In this document: in pieces, positions 1 through 8,199 of the stretch
Layout: the number at the start of each line of letters is the position of its first letter
Numbering within the stretch: the stretch's first letter is position 1
Assembly (NCBI GenBank): GCA_004357365.1
Contig: SMVT01000053.1
Location: 1-17,522 of the forward strand
DNA length: 17,522 nucleotides
Direction of reading: 5' to 3'
From: Nitrospina sp.
GTDB taxonomy: Bacteria; Nitrospinota; Nitrospinia; Nitrospinales; Nitrospinaceae
Made by a program: the position numbers and the translations under genes
The notes under the pieces: generated by a model
What the model saw: the letters and a program-made list of their open reading frames with translations, nothing else
Told to the model about the DNA's origin: nothing
Database searches by the model: none

Positions 1-1
1 C

Positions 2-382
2 GGCGATCCGGTCAGTGTCAACAAAGCCATTCGCATCCTTAAGGAATTCGACGGGATTGTCGAGCAGGCGACGGAAAACGAACTGGCCAATGCCGTCGGC
101 CGCGCCAACCGCACGGGTTTACTGTGTTGTCCCCATACCGGGGTGGCCTTGGCGGTGATGGAAAAACTGGCCGCGCGAGGGGTGATCAAGCCGAAGGACC
201 GTACCATCGTTATTTCGACCGCCAACGGTCTCAAGTTTACGGACTTTCTGCTGAAGTATCATGCCGGAGAGCTGGCAGAGGTTAAGGCGGCATTCCCCTT
301 CCAGCCGGTGGAGCTTCCGGCCGATCACGATTTGATCCGCAAAACCATCCATGAAAAATTGAGTGAGCACATTCTCTCTTGA
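2..382 (+). CDS. thrC: Threonine synthase, C-terminal fragment (5' end outside window)
   Basis: Threonine synthase is a PLP enzyme that converts O-phosphohomoserine to threonine in the cytoplasm. Only the last 126 codons are present, reading in frame from base 2 to a TGA at 380-382. The fragment opens with GDPVSVNKAIRIL and carries the block GLLCCPHTGVALAVMEKL, then STANGLKFTDFLLKYHA. The PHTGVALA and GLKFT blocks are what I know from the plant-like branch of threonine synthases; the E. coli type differs here. The PLP lysine lies upstream and is not visible. The next gene starts 97 bp downstream on the same strand and I see no convincing terminator between them. The family call is firm; the assignment to the plant-like branch is from memory of conserved blocks. 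Confidence 0.9.
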   Translation, partial: GDPVSVNKAIRILKEFDGIVEQATENELANAVGRANRTGLLCCPHTGVALAVMEKLAARGVIKPKDRTIVISTANGLKFTDFLLKYHAGELAEVKAAFPFQPVELPADHDLIRKTIHEKLSEHILS

Positions 383-479
383 ATGCTACCGTAAAATGAA
401 TCTTAAGCGGGGTCTTGTGCATCTTAGGGCGTAATTCAGTCAAATATCTGCAACCTTTTTTAAAGTTAGGATGAGATCG

Positions 480-1433
480 ATGACAGACGATGTGAAAAGG
501 CTGGTGATTATCGGTTCGGGTCCGGCAGGACACACCGCCGCGTTGTATGCGGCGCGGGCCAATCTGCAACCGTTCATGTACGAAGGCTATGTCGTCGGCG
601 GCTCCGCAGGCGGGCAGTTGGTGACCACCACCGATGTTGAAAATTATCCCGGCTTTCCCGAAGGCATCACGGGGCCGGAACTGATGCAGTTGTTCCGTAA
701 ACAGGCCGCGCGCTTCGGTACCGAAATGGTCGGGGAAGACGTGCATGAAGTGGATTTCAGCAAACGCCCGTTTACCATCAAGGGCGACAAAACCGAAGTT
801 AAGGCGCATTCTGTCATCATATCAACGGGAGCGACCGCCAAACGGATGCACGTTCCCAGTGAAGAATAATTATGGAACCAGGGCATGTCCGCCTGTGCCG
901 TGTGCGACGGCGCCCTGCCTTTTTTCAGGAACCAGCCGTTGATGGTGATCGGCGGCGGCGATACCGCCGTGGAAGAGTCAACCTATCTCACCAAATTCGG
1001 AACCATCGTTTACCTGGTGCACCGCAGAGATGAACTCCGCGCCTCGAAAATCATGCAACAACGCGCCTTTGACAATGACAAAATATCCATCGTCTGGGAT
1101 ACGGTGCTGGAAGATGCGGTGGGCGATCAGTTTGTCACCGGTGCACGGATCAAAAACGTGAAGACCGATGAAGTGAAAGAAGTCGAAGTCGCTGGCATCT
1201 TCTACGCCATCGGCCACACGCCGAATACGCAACCCTTCAAAGGCCAGCTGGATATGGATAAAACCGGTTACCTCATTATCAAGCCGGGCACCCAGGAAAC
1301 CAACGTCGAAGGCGTGTTCGCCGCCGGCGACGTGCATGACCACAAATACCGGCAGGCTGTCACCGCCGCCGGTGCCGGTTGCGCCGCCGCCCTCGAAGCC
1401 GAACGCTGGCTCGGCGATCAGGGCATCGCCTGA
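480..1433 (+). pseudogene. trxB: Thioredoxin reductase interrupted by an in-frame TAA
   Basis: Thioredoxin reductase is a cytoplasmic FAD enzyme that uses NADPH to reduce thioredoxin. The reading frame shows the FAD-binding GSGPAG (residues 12-17), the redox CAVC (139-142), the NADPH-binding GGGDTA (158-163), HRRDELRASK, and the C-terminal GVFAAGDV...YRQAVTAAG block. At full length it would be 317 residues, normal for the family. A TAA at 867-869 (codon 130) stops the frame. The frame on both sides is the same, and codon spacing to the CxxC matches E. coli TrxB, so one base substitution (for example AAA or GAA to TAA) explains it. Halves: 480-869 and 885-1433. The second half could restart at ATG 885, with a weak GGAA at 874-877. 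I chose ATG 480 over ATG 471 because AGGA (468-471) lies 8 nt before it. The ACAVCDGA-type active site resembles plant NTR. Nonsense mutation, sequencing error and split protein are all possible. Confidence 0.85.
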
Positions 1434-1434
1434 T

Positions 1435-4400
1435 CTAAACCTGCTTCTCAGTAATTTCCACCAGGCGCTGGTGCAGGGGGTAGTACAGGGCTTTTTTGAT
1501 GGGGCGGGTTTCGCCCTGCAGGCGGAACAGCTTTTCGTAGGATTCTAACTGATCTCTGTGCCGGTCCATTTCATCATCAAAGAACTTTTTTAAGTTGCTC
1601 CCTTCATGTTCCCCGGTTTTGTAATCGACGATCCAGCGGACACCTTCACCATCCACAAAGGTCCGGTCGACGATCTTGTTTCGGAAATTTCGGCCTTCCA
1701 TAAAGGTGAGCGCATATTCCGCCTTTTCATTCTCATAACGTTTTAAAATTTTCCTTCCGTTTTCATCCCCCAGAATATTTTTAAGGGCACGTAATCCCTT
1801 TTGGGCGGTATCCTCCAAATTGAGAGGAGACATGCCCTCGGCCAATAGAGCCGCCTTTAACGCAGGTTTCATTTCATCCGCCCGGCGCGCGTTCCATTGG
1901 TCGAGCCCCTCTCTGACGATGGTTTCAAAAGAACGATGCAGAACGTTACCCAGGCACCGCGCTTCGTTGCCCGCCCAGTCGTAGGGCACTTCTTCTTCCA
2001 GGCTGATATCCAGGGCCGCCTCCGTTTCAATATCCGCCGGGGCTTTGGGTGTTTCAAAATCCAGCGGCAGGCGTTTCAGATATTGTGCTTCCACCTCGGG
2101 CACCGGATTTCCTTCCGGTTGAGCTTCTGTGTTCGCCAACGCTTGCTGCCAGTCGTCCGCGATAAACCCCCAGAGATGGCTCAGCATCGAAGTGGCCTGC
2201 GGCGTGATTCCGTCTTTGGTCATTTGAGTGTGGCCGAACAGGTGAAGTTGCTTTTTGGTGCGGGTGGCGGCGACATACAAAATCCGCCGGGTTTCGTACA
2301 GGGTCCGGTCTTTATCAAGCCGTTTTAAAAATTTATAAACTTCGGAATCCTTTTCTCCGGCCGGTGGAATAGGCGCGAACAGCAGGTTGTCGCCGTGGGT
2401 GATCCAGTTGATGAGCGGTTTGTCATCGGCCTTCGATCTTTTGCCGAGGCCGGGGAGCAGGACGAAATCGAACTCGAGTCCCTTGGCTTTATGAATGGTC
2501 ATGATCTGTACCGAGTGGCCCTCCCCGGTCGAGGGGTTGGCGAACAGGTTTTCCAGGATGCCTTCGAAATTGTGCAGGCTGTCGAACTCGCCGCTGTCCA
2601 GCACTTCGCTCACTTTATCGAAGAAGACCTGGATATCTTTGCGCGTGTAGCTGTCGACGCAGGCAGGGCCACCGAGACGTATCCAGCATCCTTCCAGAAG
2701 TTGACGGAAATTAGCCGCCGGAAACGCATCCAGTACCGGTTTCATTATATGGATGAACCTTGCGGCGCGTTGTTGACCCTCCCCGCTCAATCGATCGAAA
2801 CGCTCCGCCTGATGCAACAGGTTCCAGAGCGGCAAATGATTATCCAGCCGGCACAAATGATGCAAATCCTGCAAAGACAAACCGCACCACGGCGCGCGCA
2901 GGATGGAGAGCCACGACACGCGGTCCATGGGCGAGATCAACGCCCGCATGAGGGCCAACAGATCGAGGATCGCCGGGCGTGAGGTGAGCGGATCGATTTC
3001 CTCCGCGCGAAACTGGATACCGGCCTCCTGCAGATGCGGAACGATCTGGAGAAGGTGCGTCCGTGCCCGCACCAGCAGGGCGATAGTGTCTTTCGGATGA
3101 GATTTGCGGATCTTTTGGATCAGCTCCACCACCCGCCGGGCTTCTTCATCCGTTTTGGAATCGCTGATGGGATTGAGCGTCACGCCGGGCTCCAGACCTT
3201 GGGCCTGAACGGCGGAGCATTCGGTGTAGGCGATGGCACCGCGGTCCGGATCGTCCATCGCCGGTAAAATTTTCGCAAAGCACCGGTTCACCCAGTCGAC
3301 GATACGTTTCTGCGACCGGAAGTTGGCCAACAGCTGGAGCTTTTTTAACGGAATAGGGCCGAGGCCGTTGTTCTTGGCCCGGACGAACAGGCCGACTTCC
3401 GCATCCCGAAACCGGTAAATCGATTGCATGGGATCGCCCACCAGAAACAGCGTGTTGCCCTGGTCCGGCTGCCAGCCCTCGGTGAGAAGCTGGAGCAGAG
3501 CGATCTGCTTGAACGAAGTGTCCTGGAATTCGTCGACCAGAATGTGGTGCAGTTTCTGATCGAGTTTTAACAGGAGATCGCTGGGTGCCATCTCTTGGCC
3601 CAGCGCTTTTTTGGAGGACAGGGCGATTTCCGCGAAGTCGATTTTCCCCCGTTCAATGAATACCCGGCGAAGAGTTTTATCGATTTCCGGCAGGATTTCG
3701 AGCATGTTTTCGAGAAATTCCCATTCCTCGTCACTCAATCGTGGATTGGGCAATTGTTGGACCTCTTTCAATAATTCCAGCAAGGTTTGCTGTTCCGGAA
3801 GTTGTTCGAGAATTTCCTGCATTCGATCCTTCATATCCCTGGCTTTATCGTTTTCATCTGCAGGAAAACCGATACTCCTGTTAGGTTTTTTTCTGGGTTC
3901 TCCTTCCCTCGTCAACAACATCACAGCAAGGGCTTTCCAGGATTTCAATTGATTCGCAGTCGGACTGGGAAATCCGTCAAGTTTCTCCAAACAGGCCAGC
4001 TCATGGTCGGGATTATCCGCCGCTGTGTTTTCGCCGCTGTAGCGGGCCAGAGGGATCAGAGCTTCTTTCAGGGATTGGGGAAGAGCATCGTGACACTCTT
4101 TGAGAATAGATTCGACCAGTTCCGAAAGGATACGTTCCTGATCTTCCCGCGAGCGGTATTCCTCGGCATTCTCGAAAAACGAAATCATCCACTGGTCGCG
4201 CTTGTTGAGCAGTTGCACGATGCGGTCCAGAAACCGCAATTTGGAATTGTCGAGCCGTTTGAGTATCGACCGCGCCGCCCGTCCGGCATCGGAATCTTTC
4301 TCCACCAGGGCCAGCACCTGATGCGCCGTTTCGCGGTAGAGGTTTCTTGGGTTTTCCTCGATTTCCAGCAGGGAGCCCATACCGGACAGCAGGGGCGTTT

Positions 4401-4788
4401 GCTTGGTCAACGCGGCGCAAAAGGAGTCGATGGTTTGAATTTTCAGTCGCTGGGGATTGTCCCGGATGCGCCAGCCCTGTCGTTCGTCCTGCGCCAGGGC
4501 CTGCCGTGCTAAGTGCCAGGTGACTTTTTCATGCGGCTCATCCGGCGGAGTGCCGTCGCGGGCGCGCTTCAAAGCCTCAAGCACACGCTTTTTCATTTCA
4601 CCCGCTGCCTTGCGGGTGAAGGTCATCGCCAGAATCTGTTCCGGGCGTTGCACATGCGCCAGCAGTTTCAGGGTGCGCTGGATCAACAACTCGGTTTTGC
4701 CGGACCCGGCGGGCGCCTGCACGATGTAGGAGGCGGTAATGTCGAGCGCCTCCTGGCGGGCTTGTTGGTCTGTCACCGAAGCGTTCAT
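1435..4788 (-). CDS. addA: AddA-type UvrD-family helicase/nuclease (double-strand break repair)
   Basis: This is a 1117-residue superfamily 1A helicase with a C-terminal RecB-type nuclease, the expected partner of AddB in resecting double-strand DNA ends for RecA. Motifs in order: Walker A APAGSGKT (25-32), AMTFTRKAAGEM (54-65), QTIDSFC (118-124), Walker B ILVDEFQDTS (416-425), LVGDPMQSIYRF (449-460), TIHKAKGLEFD (764-774) and YVAATRTKKQLHL (838-850). The nuclease shows LGNVLH (H951), the acidic D1041, and DYKTG with D1055 and K1057, followed by Q1080 and Y1084. All catalytic positions look intact. The start is ATG 4788, not an upstream non-AUG codon: it overlaps the addB stop as ATGA and has GGAGAAGAGG just upstream. 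The gene ends with TAG one base from the trxB stop. It could equally be named a UvrD-helicase-domain protein, because the AddB partner is of the divergent proteobacterial kind. Confidence 0.92.
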   Translation of the reverse strand: MNASVTDQQARQEALDITASYIVQAPAGSGKTELLIQRTLKLLAHVQRPEQILAMTFTRKAAGEMKKRVLEALKRARDGTPPDEPHEKVTWHLARQALAQDERQGWRIRDNPQRLKIQTIDSFCAALTKQTPLLSGMGSLLEIEENPRNLYRETAHQVLALVEKDSDAGRAARSILKRLDNSKLRFLDRIVQLLNKRDQWMISFFENAEEYRSREDQERILSELVESILKECHDALPQSLKEALIPLARYSGENTAADNPDHELACLEKLDGFPSPTANQLKSWKALAVMLLTREGEPRKKPNRSIGFPADENDKARDMKDRMQEILEQLPEQQTLLELLKEVQQLPNPRLSDEEWEFLENMLEILPEIDKTLRRVFIERGKIDFAEIALSSKKALGQEMAPSDLLLKLDQKLHHILVDEFQDTSFKQIALLQLLTEGWQPDQGNTLFLVGDPMQSIYRFRDAEVGLFVRAKNNGLGPIPLKKLQLLANFRSQKRIVDWVNRCFAKILPAMDDPDRGAIAYTECSAVQAQGLEPGVTLNPISDSKTDEEARRVVELIQKIRKSHPKDTIALLVRARTHLLQIVPHLQEAGIQFRAEEIDPLTSRPAILDLLALMRALISPMDRVSWLSILRAPWCGLSLQDLHHLCRLDNHLPLWNLLHQAERFDRLSGEGQQRAARFIHIMKPVLDAFPAANFRQLLEGCWIRLGGPACVDSYTRKDIQVFFDKVSEVLDSGEFDSLHNFEGILENLFANPSTGEGHSVQIMTIHKAKGLEFDFVLLPGLGKRSKADDKPLINWITHGDNLLFAPIPPAGEKDSEVYKFLKRLDKDRTLYETRRILYVAATRTKKQLHLFGHTQMTKDGITPQATSMLSHLWGFIADDWQQALANTEAQPEGNPVPEVEAQYLKRLPLDFETPKAPADIETEAALDISLEEEVPYDWAGNEARCLGNVLHRSFETIVREGLDQWNARRADEMKPALKAALLAEGMSPLNLEDTAQKGLRALKNILGDENGRKILKRYENEKAEYALTFMEGRNFRNKIVDRTFVDGEGVRWIVDYKTGEHEGSNLKKFFDDEMDRHRDQLESYEKLFRLQGETRPIKKALYYPLHQRLVEITEKQV

Positions 4789-7445
4789 GCCTCTTCTCCG
4801 TGGGTGGAAGTCAACAACTCGGTTTTCCGGCAAAACGTAACCTGATCGCAATATTTGCAGGTGTCCTTCACATCCAGGGGTGCGACCTTGAGGTGGCCCC
4901 GCAGAAATTCGCCGGCCAGACCGTTCAATCCCCGTTTCCAGAAAGCCAGCAGGTCATCCCAGTGTTCCAGGTCCGAATTTTCTTTGGAGAGGTTGGAATC
5001 CACTTTCGGCATGATATTATCTTCGCGGGACAAACCGCGGTAGCGGGAATCGCCCTTGCGGATATTGGCGAAGGCGACAGCATCCGCCTTGACTTCCAGG
5101 GAATACAGAGGGAGTTGCGGATCTTCGATTCGTTCTCCAAACCATTTTTTTAGATTCTGGGCGTGGCCGGTTTTGTAATCGATTAAAATGGTTTTCCCAT
5201 CCCGAGTTTGATCGATCCGGTCGACCTTGAGTTTTAAAGGAAGGCCATCCAAATGGATTATTTTCTCGCTTTCCGTATCCAGAACCTCAAAGTGGCTTCG
5301 TTCACGTTCGTATTCCATCCATTGGTGAATCAGTGTGGTCAAGCGTTCGCGTTCAAGTTCAAAAAAAACCTTTTGCCTTTTAGTATCCAATTTGAAAAAC
5401 CGCATGCCCTGTTCCACACAGCCGCCTATCAGTTCAGTGAGTTTTTTCAATTTCTCCAGATCGTGCAGGCGCTCGCTGGTTCGGACCTGTGTCCAGAAGA
5501 GCTCCATGATTTTATGAATCAGCTTGCCCTGGAAAGAAGCATCCATATCCAGTTCCGCGAATTCTTTTTGTTGCGACGCCAGGCGATGCACCGCAAAAGC
5601 CCGGAACGGGCACTCGGCCTGGTTCTTGATAAGGCTGTAGCCTCCCCTGATGAAATTCTTTTCCTCCGCAGAAACCGGGATCGGGAAATAATCTTCGACG
5701 CGTTCCAGTTGGACCGCAAAGTCCGGATGGTCTTGCACTTGGTGAGATGTGGAACTCTGGATGGTATTCTTTTTCAAAAGCCAGAGGGCCAGCAGGGGAC
5801 TGGGAACCCTTTCCGATTCGCCCTGCCAGGCCGGATAACTGAACACCAGATGATTGCAGGCGTGGGCCAGGCGGAACAGGGACTGTTCAGTGAAGCTCAA
5901 CTCCCGCTCCGCCGTCGAGTGCGGCAAGTGGTACGGTTGCTGGTGGCTGAGGAAGGGTAGGAACGGGTTGGGATCGGGAATGGGCGGCAGGGCTTCGGCG
6001 TGGCATCCCATGATCCACAGGTGATCGAATTTCATACCGGCGGATTCCAGAAGGCCGACGACCTGGATCGGTTCTTCATGCGTCTGCGGTTGGAACAGGG
6101 TTTCCCCGGCGATATGGGTCAGATGGGAAACCGCCTGGTGCCGGTTGATCTTTTGGAGGACCCGGTCCAGGCTCGATAAACTGTCGAGGCATTTATTCCA
6201 GGATTCGAGCGCTTGAAACTGATGGCTGGACTGGGTTCCATGGCCGGTAGGCCAGCCGACGGCCTTTAAAAATATTGAGATTCCCCGGGCCCATTCGCTG
6301 GGCAGGCGAAACGATGTGTCATCCACCCAATCCATTAACCGATTCAAAACCGCGTCAAGGGCGGGGTACTGCTCTCTTTGATTGGGTTTCAGTACGGTAG
6401 AAAGAAAAACGTGGGTGGTGGTGCCGCCCCGCAAATTCCATTCCAGGTCCCTGCGGAATTGCGTTTCATCCGGTGGGTTATTTAAGAAGGGTGAAGTGAT
6501 CAAAGTCGAAAAGGTGAGTAGCGGTATTCTATTATTCTTTTGCGCCAACAATAGAAGCGCGAGGTGCACCATCGGTTCGTGGGGCAAGGGAGTTCCCATG
6601 GAAATATTGAAGGGAACACGTTGGTCTTCCCAAGGATACACGCTTGCCGGTGCGAGTTCGGCTTTGAATTCCCGTTCCAGGAGGCCCCGGTAAACCCCCA
6701 TTTCCGGGACGACGATCCCGATGGTTTGTCCTTCTTGATAGGTCGAACGGATCCACCGCGCGCATTGGATCACTTCCTCTCGGGAATCTTCGTATTTCTG
6801 GACGGTGGCGTGTTTTTGGGAAATCAGTTCCCGGAGGCTTTCCGATGCGACCGGCGCGGGTTCGAAGGGTTTGAAATGAATCGGAACACTTCGCCCCTTT
6901 AGAAATTTTAACCAGTCGTTGTGTTGTGGCGTGATTTCATCGAACCCGTGAAAAATAATTTCTCCCGGCAGGGGAATGTGTCCCTGCTCCATGCGTTGTA
7001 AGACGCCGTCCAGAAGTTCCGACGGGTCGAGTGCCTGCCATTCCTGGAGTTGTTGCTGGTAACGCGTCATCCACCGCCGGAAGGTTTTCGTCTCCTCGGT
7101 GTAGTGATTGAATCCTGCGGGGTCTTCCGGCAGGCGGTACTGCCGGATCCATTGATAGGCTTTGAAGGCCTGCCAAGCGGCGCCCTGAACGTGCAGTAAA
7201 TTCAGGTCAGGCGTTGCCGAATCCTCCCGGATGATCTTTTGCCAGAGGTGCTTGGATTGCAGTTCTGTCAGAACGTATTGGTCGGGCCAGGACTGGAGCC
7301 AGGCCTGCCGCAACCAGTCGTCGATCGAAAAAATGGGAGGTTTTTCCCAGACCTTGCCTCCGGTCCGGGCCTGCTGGCGGCTGTGGTCGAACAGCAGCCA
7401 CCGAGCCAGACGGGAATTGACTGTCAACGTGATGGAATCGACCAT
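4785..7445 (-). CDS. addB: AddB-like PD-(D/E)XK nuclease with iron-sulfur cysteines
   Basis: This 886-residue protein is the likely AddA partner in a two-subunit helicase-nuclease. The N-terminal three quarters looks like a degenerate UvrD-type helicase: I see no Walker A near residues 1-40, unlike Firmicutes AddB. The C-terminal nuclease has H644 in KLIHKIME, D742 in KVDRID, D756 and K758 in LIDYKTG, and QLPLY (777-781). Four cysteines match the AddB 4Fe-4S layout: C612 (AECPFRAF), C863 and C866 (DTCKYCDQ) and C872. It resembles the ~900-residue AddB-related family called probable DNA repair protein in proteobacteria, which from memory sits beside a UvrD helicase. The start ATG at 7445 has no clear Shine-Dalgarno sequence, so its translation may be weak or depend on upstream moaE, whose stop is 46 bp away. 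It ends with TGA overlapping the addA start. Confidence 0.9.
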   Translation of the reverse strand: MVDSITLTVNSRLARWLLFDHSRQQARTGGKVWEKPPIFSIDDWLRQAWLQSWPDQYVLTELQSKHLWQKIIREDSATPDLNLLHVQGAAWQAFKAYQWIRQYRLPEDPAGFNHYTEETKTFRRWMTRYQQQLQEWQALDPSELLDGVLQRMEQGHIPLPGEIIFHGFDEITPQHNDWLKFLKGRSVPIHFKPFEPAPVASESLRELISQKHATVQKYEDSREEVIQCARWIRSTYQEGQTIGIVVPEMGVYRGLLEREFKAELAPASVYPWEDQRVPFNISMGTPLPHEPMVHLALLLLAQKNNRIPLLTFSTLITSPFLNNPPDETQFRRDLEWNLRGGTTTHVFLSTVLKPNQREQYPALDAVLNRLMDWVDDTSFRLPSEWARGISIFLKAVGWPTGHGTQSSHQFQALESWNKCLDSLSSLDRVLQKINRHQAVSHLTHIAGETLFQPQTHEEPIQVVGLLESAGMKFDHLWIMGCHAEALPPIPDPNPFLPFLSHQQPYHLPHSTAERELSFTEQSLFRLAHACNHLVFSYPAWQGESERVPSPLLALWLLKKNTIQSSTSHQVQDHPDFAVQLERVEDYFPIPVSAEEKNFIRGGYSLIKNQAECPFRAFAVHRLASQQKEFAELDMDASFQGKLIHKIMELFWTQVRTSERLHDLEKLKKLTELIGGCVEQGMRFFKLDTKRQKVFFELERERLTTLIHQWMEYERERSHFEVLDTESEKIIHLDGLPLKLKVDRIDQTRDGKTILIDYKTGHAQNLKKWFGERIEDPQLPLYSLEVKADAVAFANIRKGDSRYRGLSREDNIMPKVDSNLSKENSDLEHWDDLLAFWKRGLNGLAGEFLRGHLKVAPLDVKDTCKYCDQVTFCRKTELLTSTHGEEA

Positions 7446-7491
7446 GCGGGGTCAATCGTGAGTGAAAAGGGAAGAGCCGGTGGGCGAAACG

Positions 7492-7929
7492 TCAGGGCGT
7501 CGCCTGGACCCAGACTTCACCGGTGGACGTGGTTTCCCGTTTCCAGATGGGCGTGGTGCGTTTGAGCTCTGCGATCGCCCATTCGCAGGCTTTGAATGTT
7601 TCCTGGCGGTGTTCCCCGCAGGCGATGATCAACACGATGTTCTCGCCGATGTCGATGTTGCCGACGCGGTGGATGATGCTCATGTCGATGAGTCCGAAGT
7701 CCTTGATGGATTTTTCGCGGATTTCCGCGAGTTTTTTCTCCGCCATTTGCGGGTAATGGTCGAAATTGAGTTCGACGATGTTTTTACCCTTGTTCAATTC
7801 CCGGCCGGTGCCCAGAAAGCAGGTGATGCCGCCGATATTGCGCGAGGATTTTTTTATGGCCTCGATTTCATCGGTCACGGAAAAATCTTCACGTTGAATT
7901 CTGATTTTGGATTCCAGTGCGGTACTCAT
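7492..7929 (-). CDS. moaE: Molybdopterin synthase catalytic subunit MoaE
   Basis: MoaE is the large subunit of molybdopterin synthase, which transfers sulfur from thiocarboxylated MoaD to cyclic pyranopterin monophosphate in the cytoplasm. The protein is 145 residues, typical for the family. It contains GGITCFLGTGR (33-43), IIHRVGNIDIGE (85-96), ACGEHRQETFKAC (103-115) and LKRTTPIWKRE (122-132). K123 and K130 have the spacing of the two active-site lysines of E. coli MoaE (K119 and K126). The start is ATG 7929, with AAGGA 8 nt upstream; an in-frame upstream extension would run through moaD coding sequence and is unlikely. It lies 13 bp after moaD and 46 bp before addB on the same strand. Confidence 0.95.
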   Translation of the reverse strand: MSTALESKIRIQREDFSVTDEIEAIKKSSRNIGGITCFLGTGRELNKGKNIVELNFDHYPQMAEKKLAEIREKSIKDFGLIDMSIIHRVGNIDIGENIVLIIACGEHRQETFKACEWAIAELKRTTPIWKRETTSTGEVWVQATP

Positions 7930-7942
7930 AGTTGATTCCTTA

Positions 7943-8197
7943 TCAAATCCCGCCGGAGAAGGGCGGAAGCAGGGCGATTTCGTCACCGTCCTTTACCACC
8001 GTGTCCAGAGGAACCACATCGTAGTTGAGGGAGATCAGGACTTTCTTTTCGCGGACCATGTCACCGAGTTGAGAAACAGATTGCCCGATCAGTACGCTCA
8101 ATTGCTCGAGGGTGGTGCCCTCGTCGACGTTGAAATGATCTTCTTCTTTACCGGCCATCTGCTTGAGGCTGGCGAAATATTTCACGGTAACCCTCAT
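7943..8197 (-). CDS. moaD: Molybdopterin synthase sulfur carrier MoaD with an extra C-terminal Ile
   Basis: MoaD is a ubiquitin-like sulfur carrier. Its C-terminal glycine is adenylated by MoeB and thiocarboxylated, and the tail inserts into MoaE. The 84-residue product has the usual pattern: RVTVKYFASLKQMAG at the N-terminus, DEGTTLEQL, LNYDVV, and VKDGDEIALLPPFSGG at the end. The odd point is that one isoleucine codon (ATT) follows Gly-Gly before the TGA, so the protein as encoded ends GGI, whereas MoaD normally ends exactly at GG. I chose ATG 8197, two bases after the moaC stop with GAGG upstream; a TTG at 8203 would add two residues. It sits between moaC and moaE. The identity is firm; whether it works without trimming is open. 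Confidence 0.93.
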   Translation of the reverse strand: MRVTVKYFASLKQMAGKEEDHFNVDEGTTLEQLSVLIGQSVSQLGDMVREKKVLISLNYDVVPLDTVVKDGDEIALLPPFSGGI

Positions 8198-8199
8198 CC

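Noticed and set aside
383..479. Promoter or terminator between thrC and trxB
   Set aside because: No pair of -35 and -10 elements with acceptable spacing and no stem followed by T-run; the T-rich stretch near 456-461 lacks a stem.
282..809. 175-codon open frame on the minus strand crossing the thrC-trxB gap
   Set aside because: It overlaps the conserved coding ends of both genes and has no recognisable domain or ribosome binding site.
867..869. Recoded stop (selenocysteine or pyrrolysine) or reassigned TAA
   Set aside because: Those amino acids use TGA or TAG. TAA also ends the ceramidase-like gene and aas here, so a changed code is not supported.
1459..1473. CACCAG-GCG-CTGGTG inverted repeat just after the trxB stop as a terminator
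   Set aside because: It lies in addA coding sequence and the nearest T-run is about 17 bases away, so it does not fit an intrinsic terminator on the plus strand.
3787..4512. 241-codon open frame on the plus strand
   Set aside because: It is antisense to addA; composition is typical of a mirror frame and no motif is recognisable.
5253..5960. 235-codon open frame on the plus strand
   Set aside because: It is antisense to addB, which carries conserved nuclease and cysteine motifs over the same DNA.
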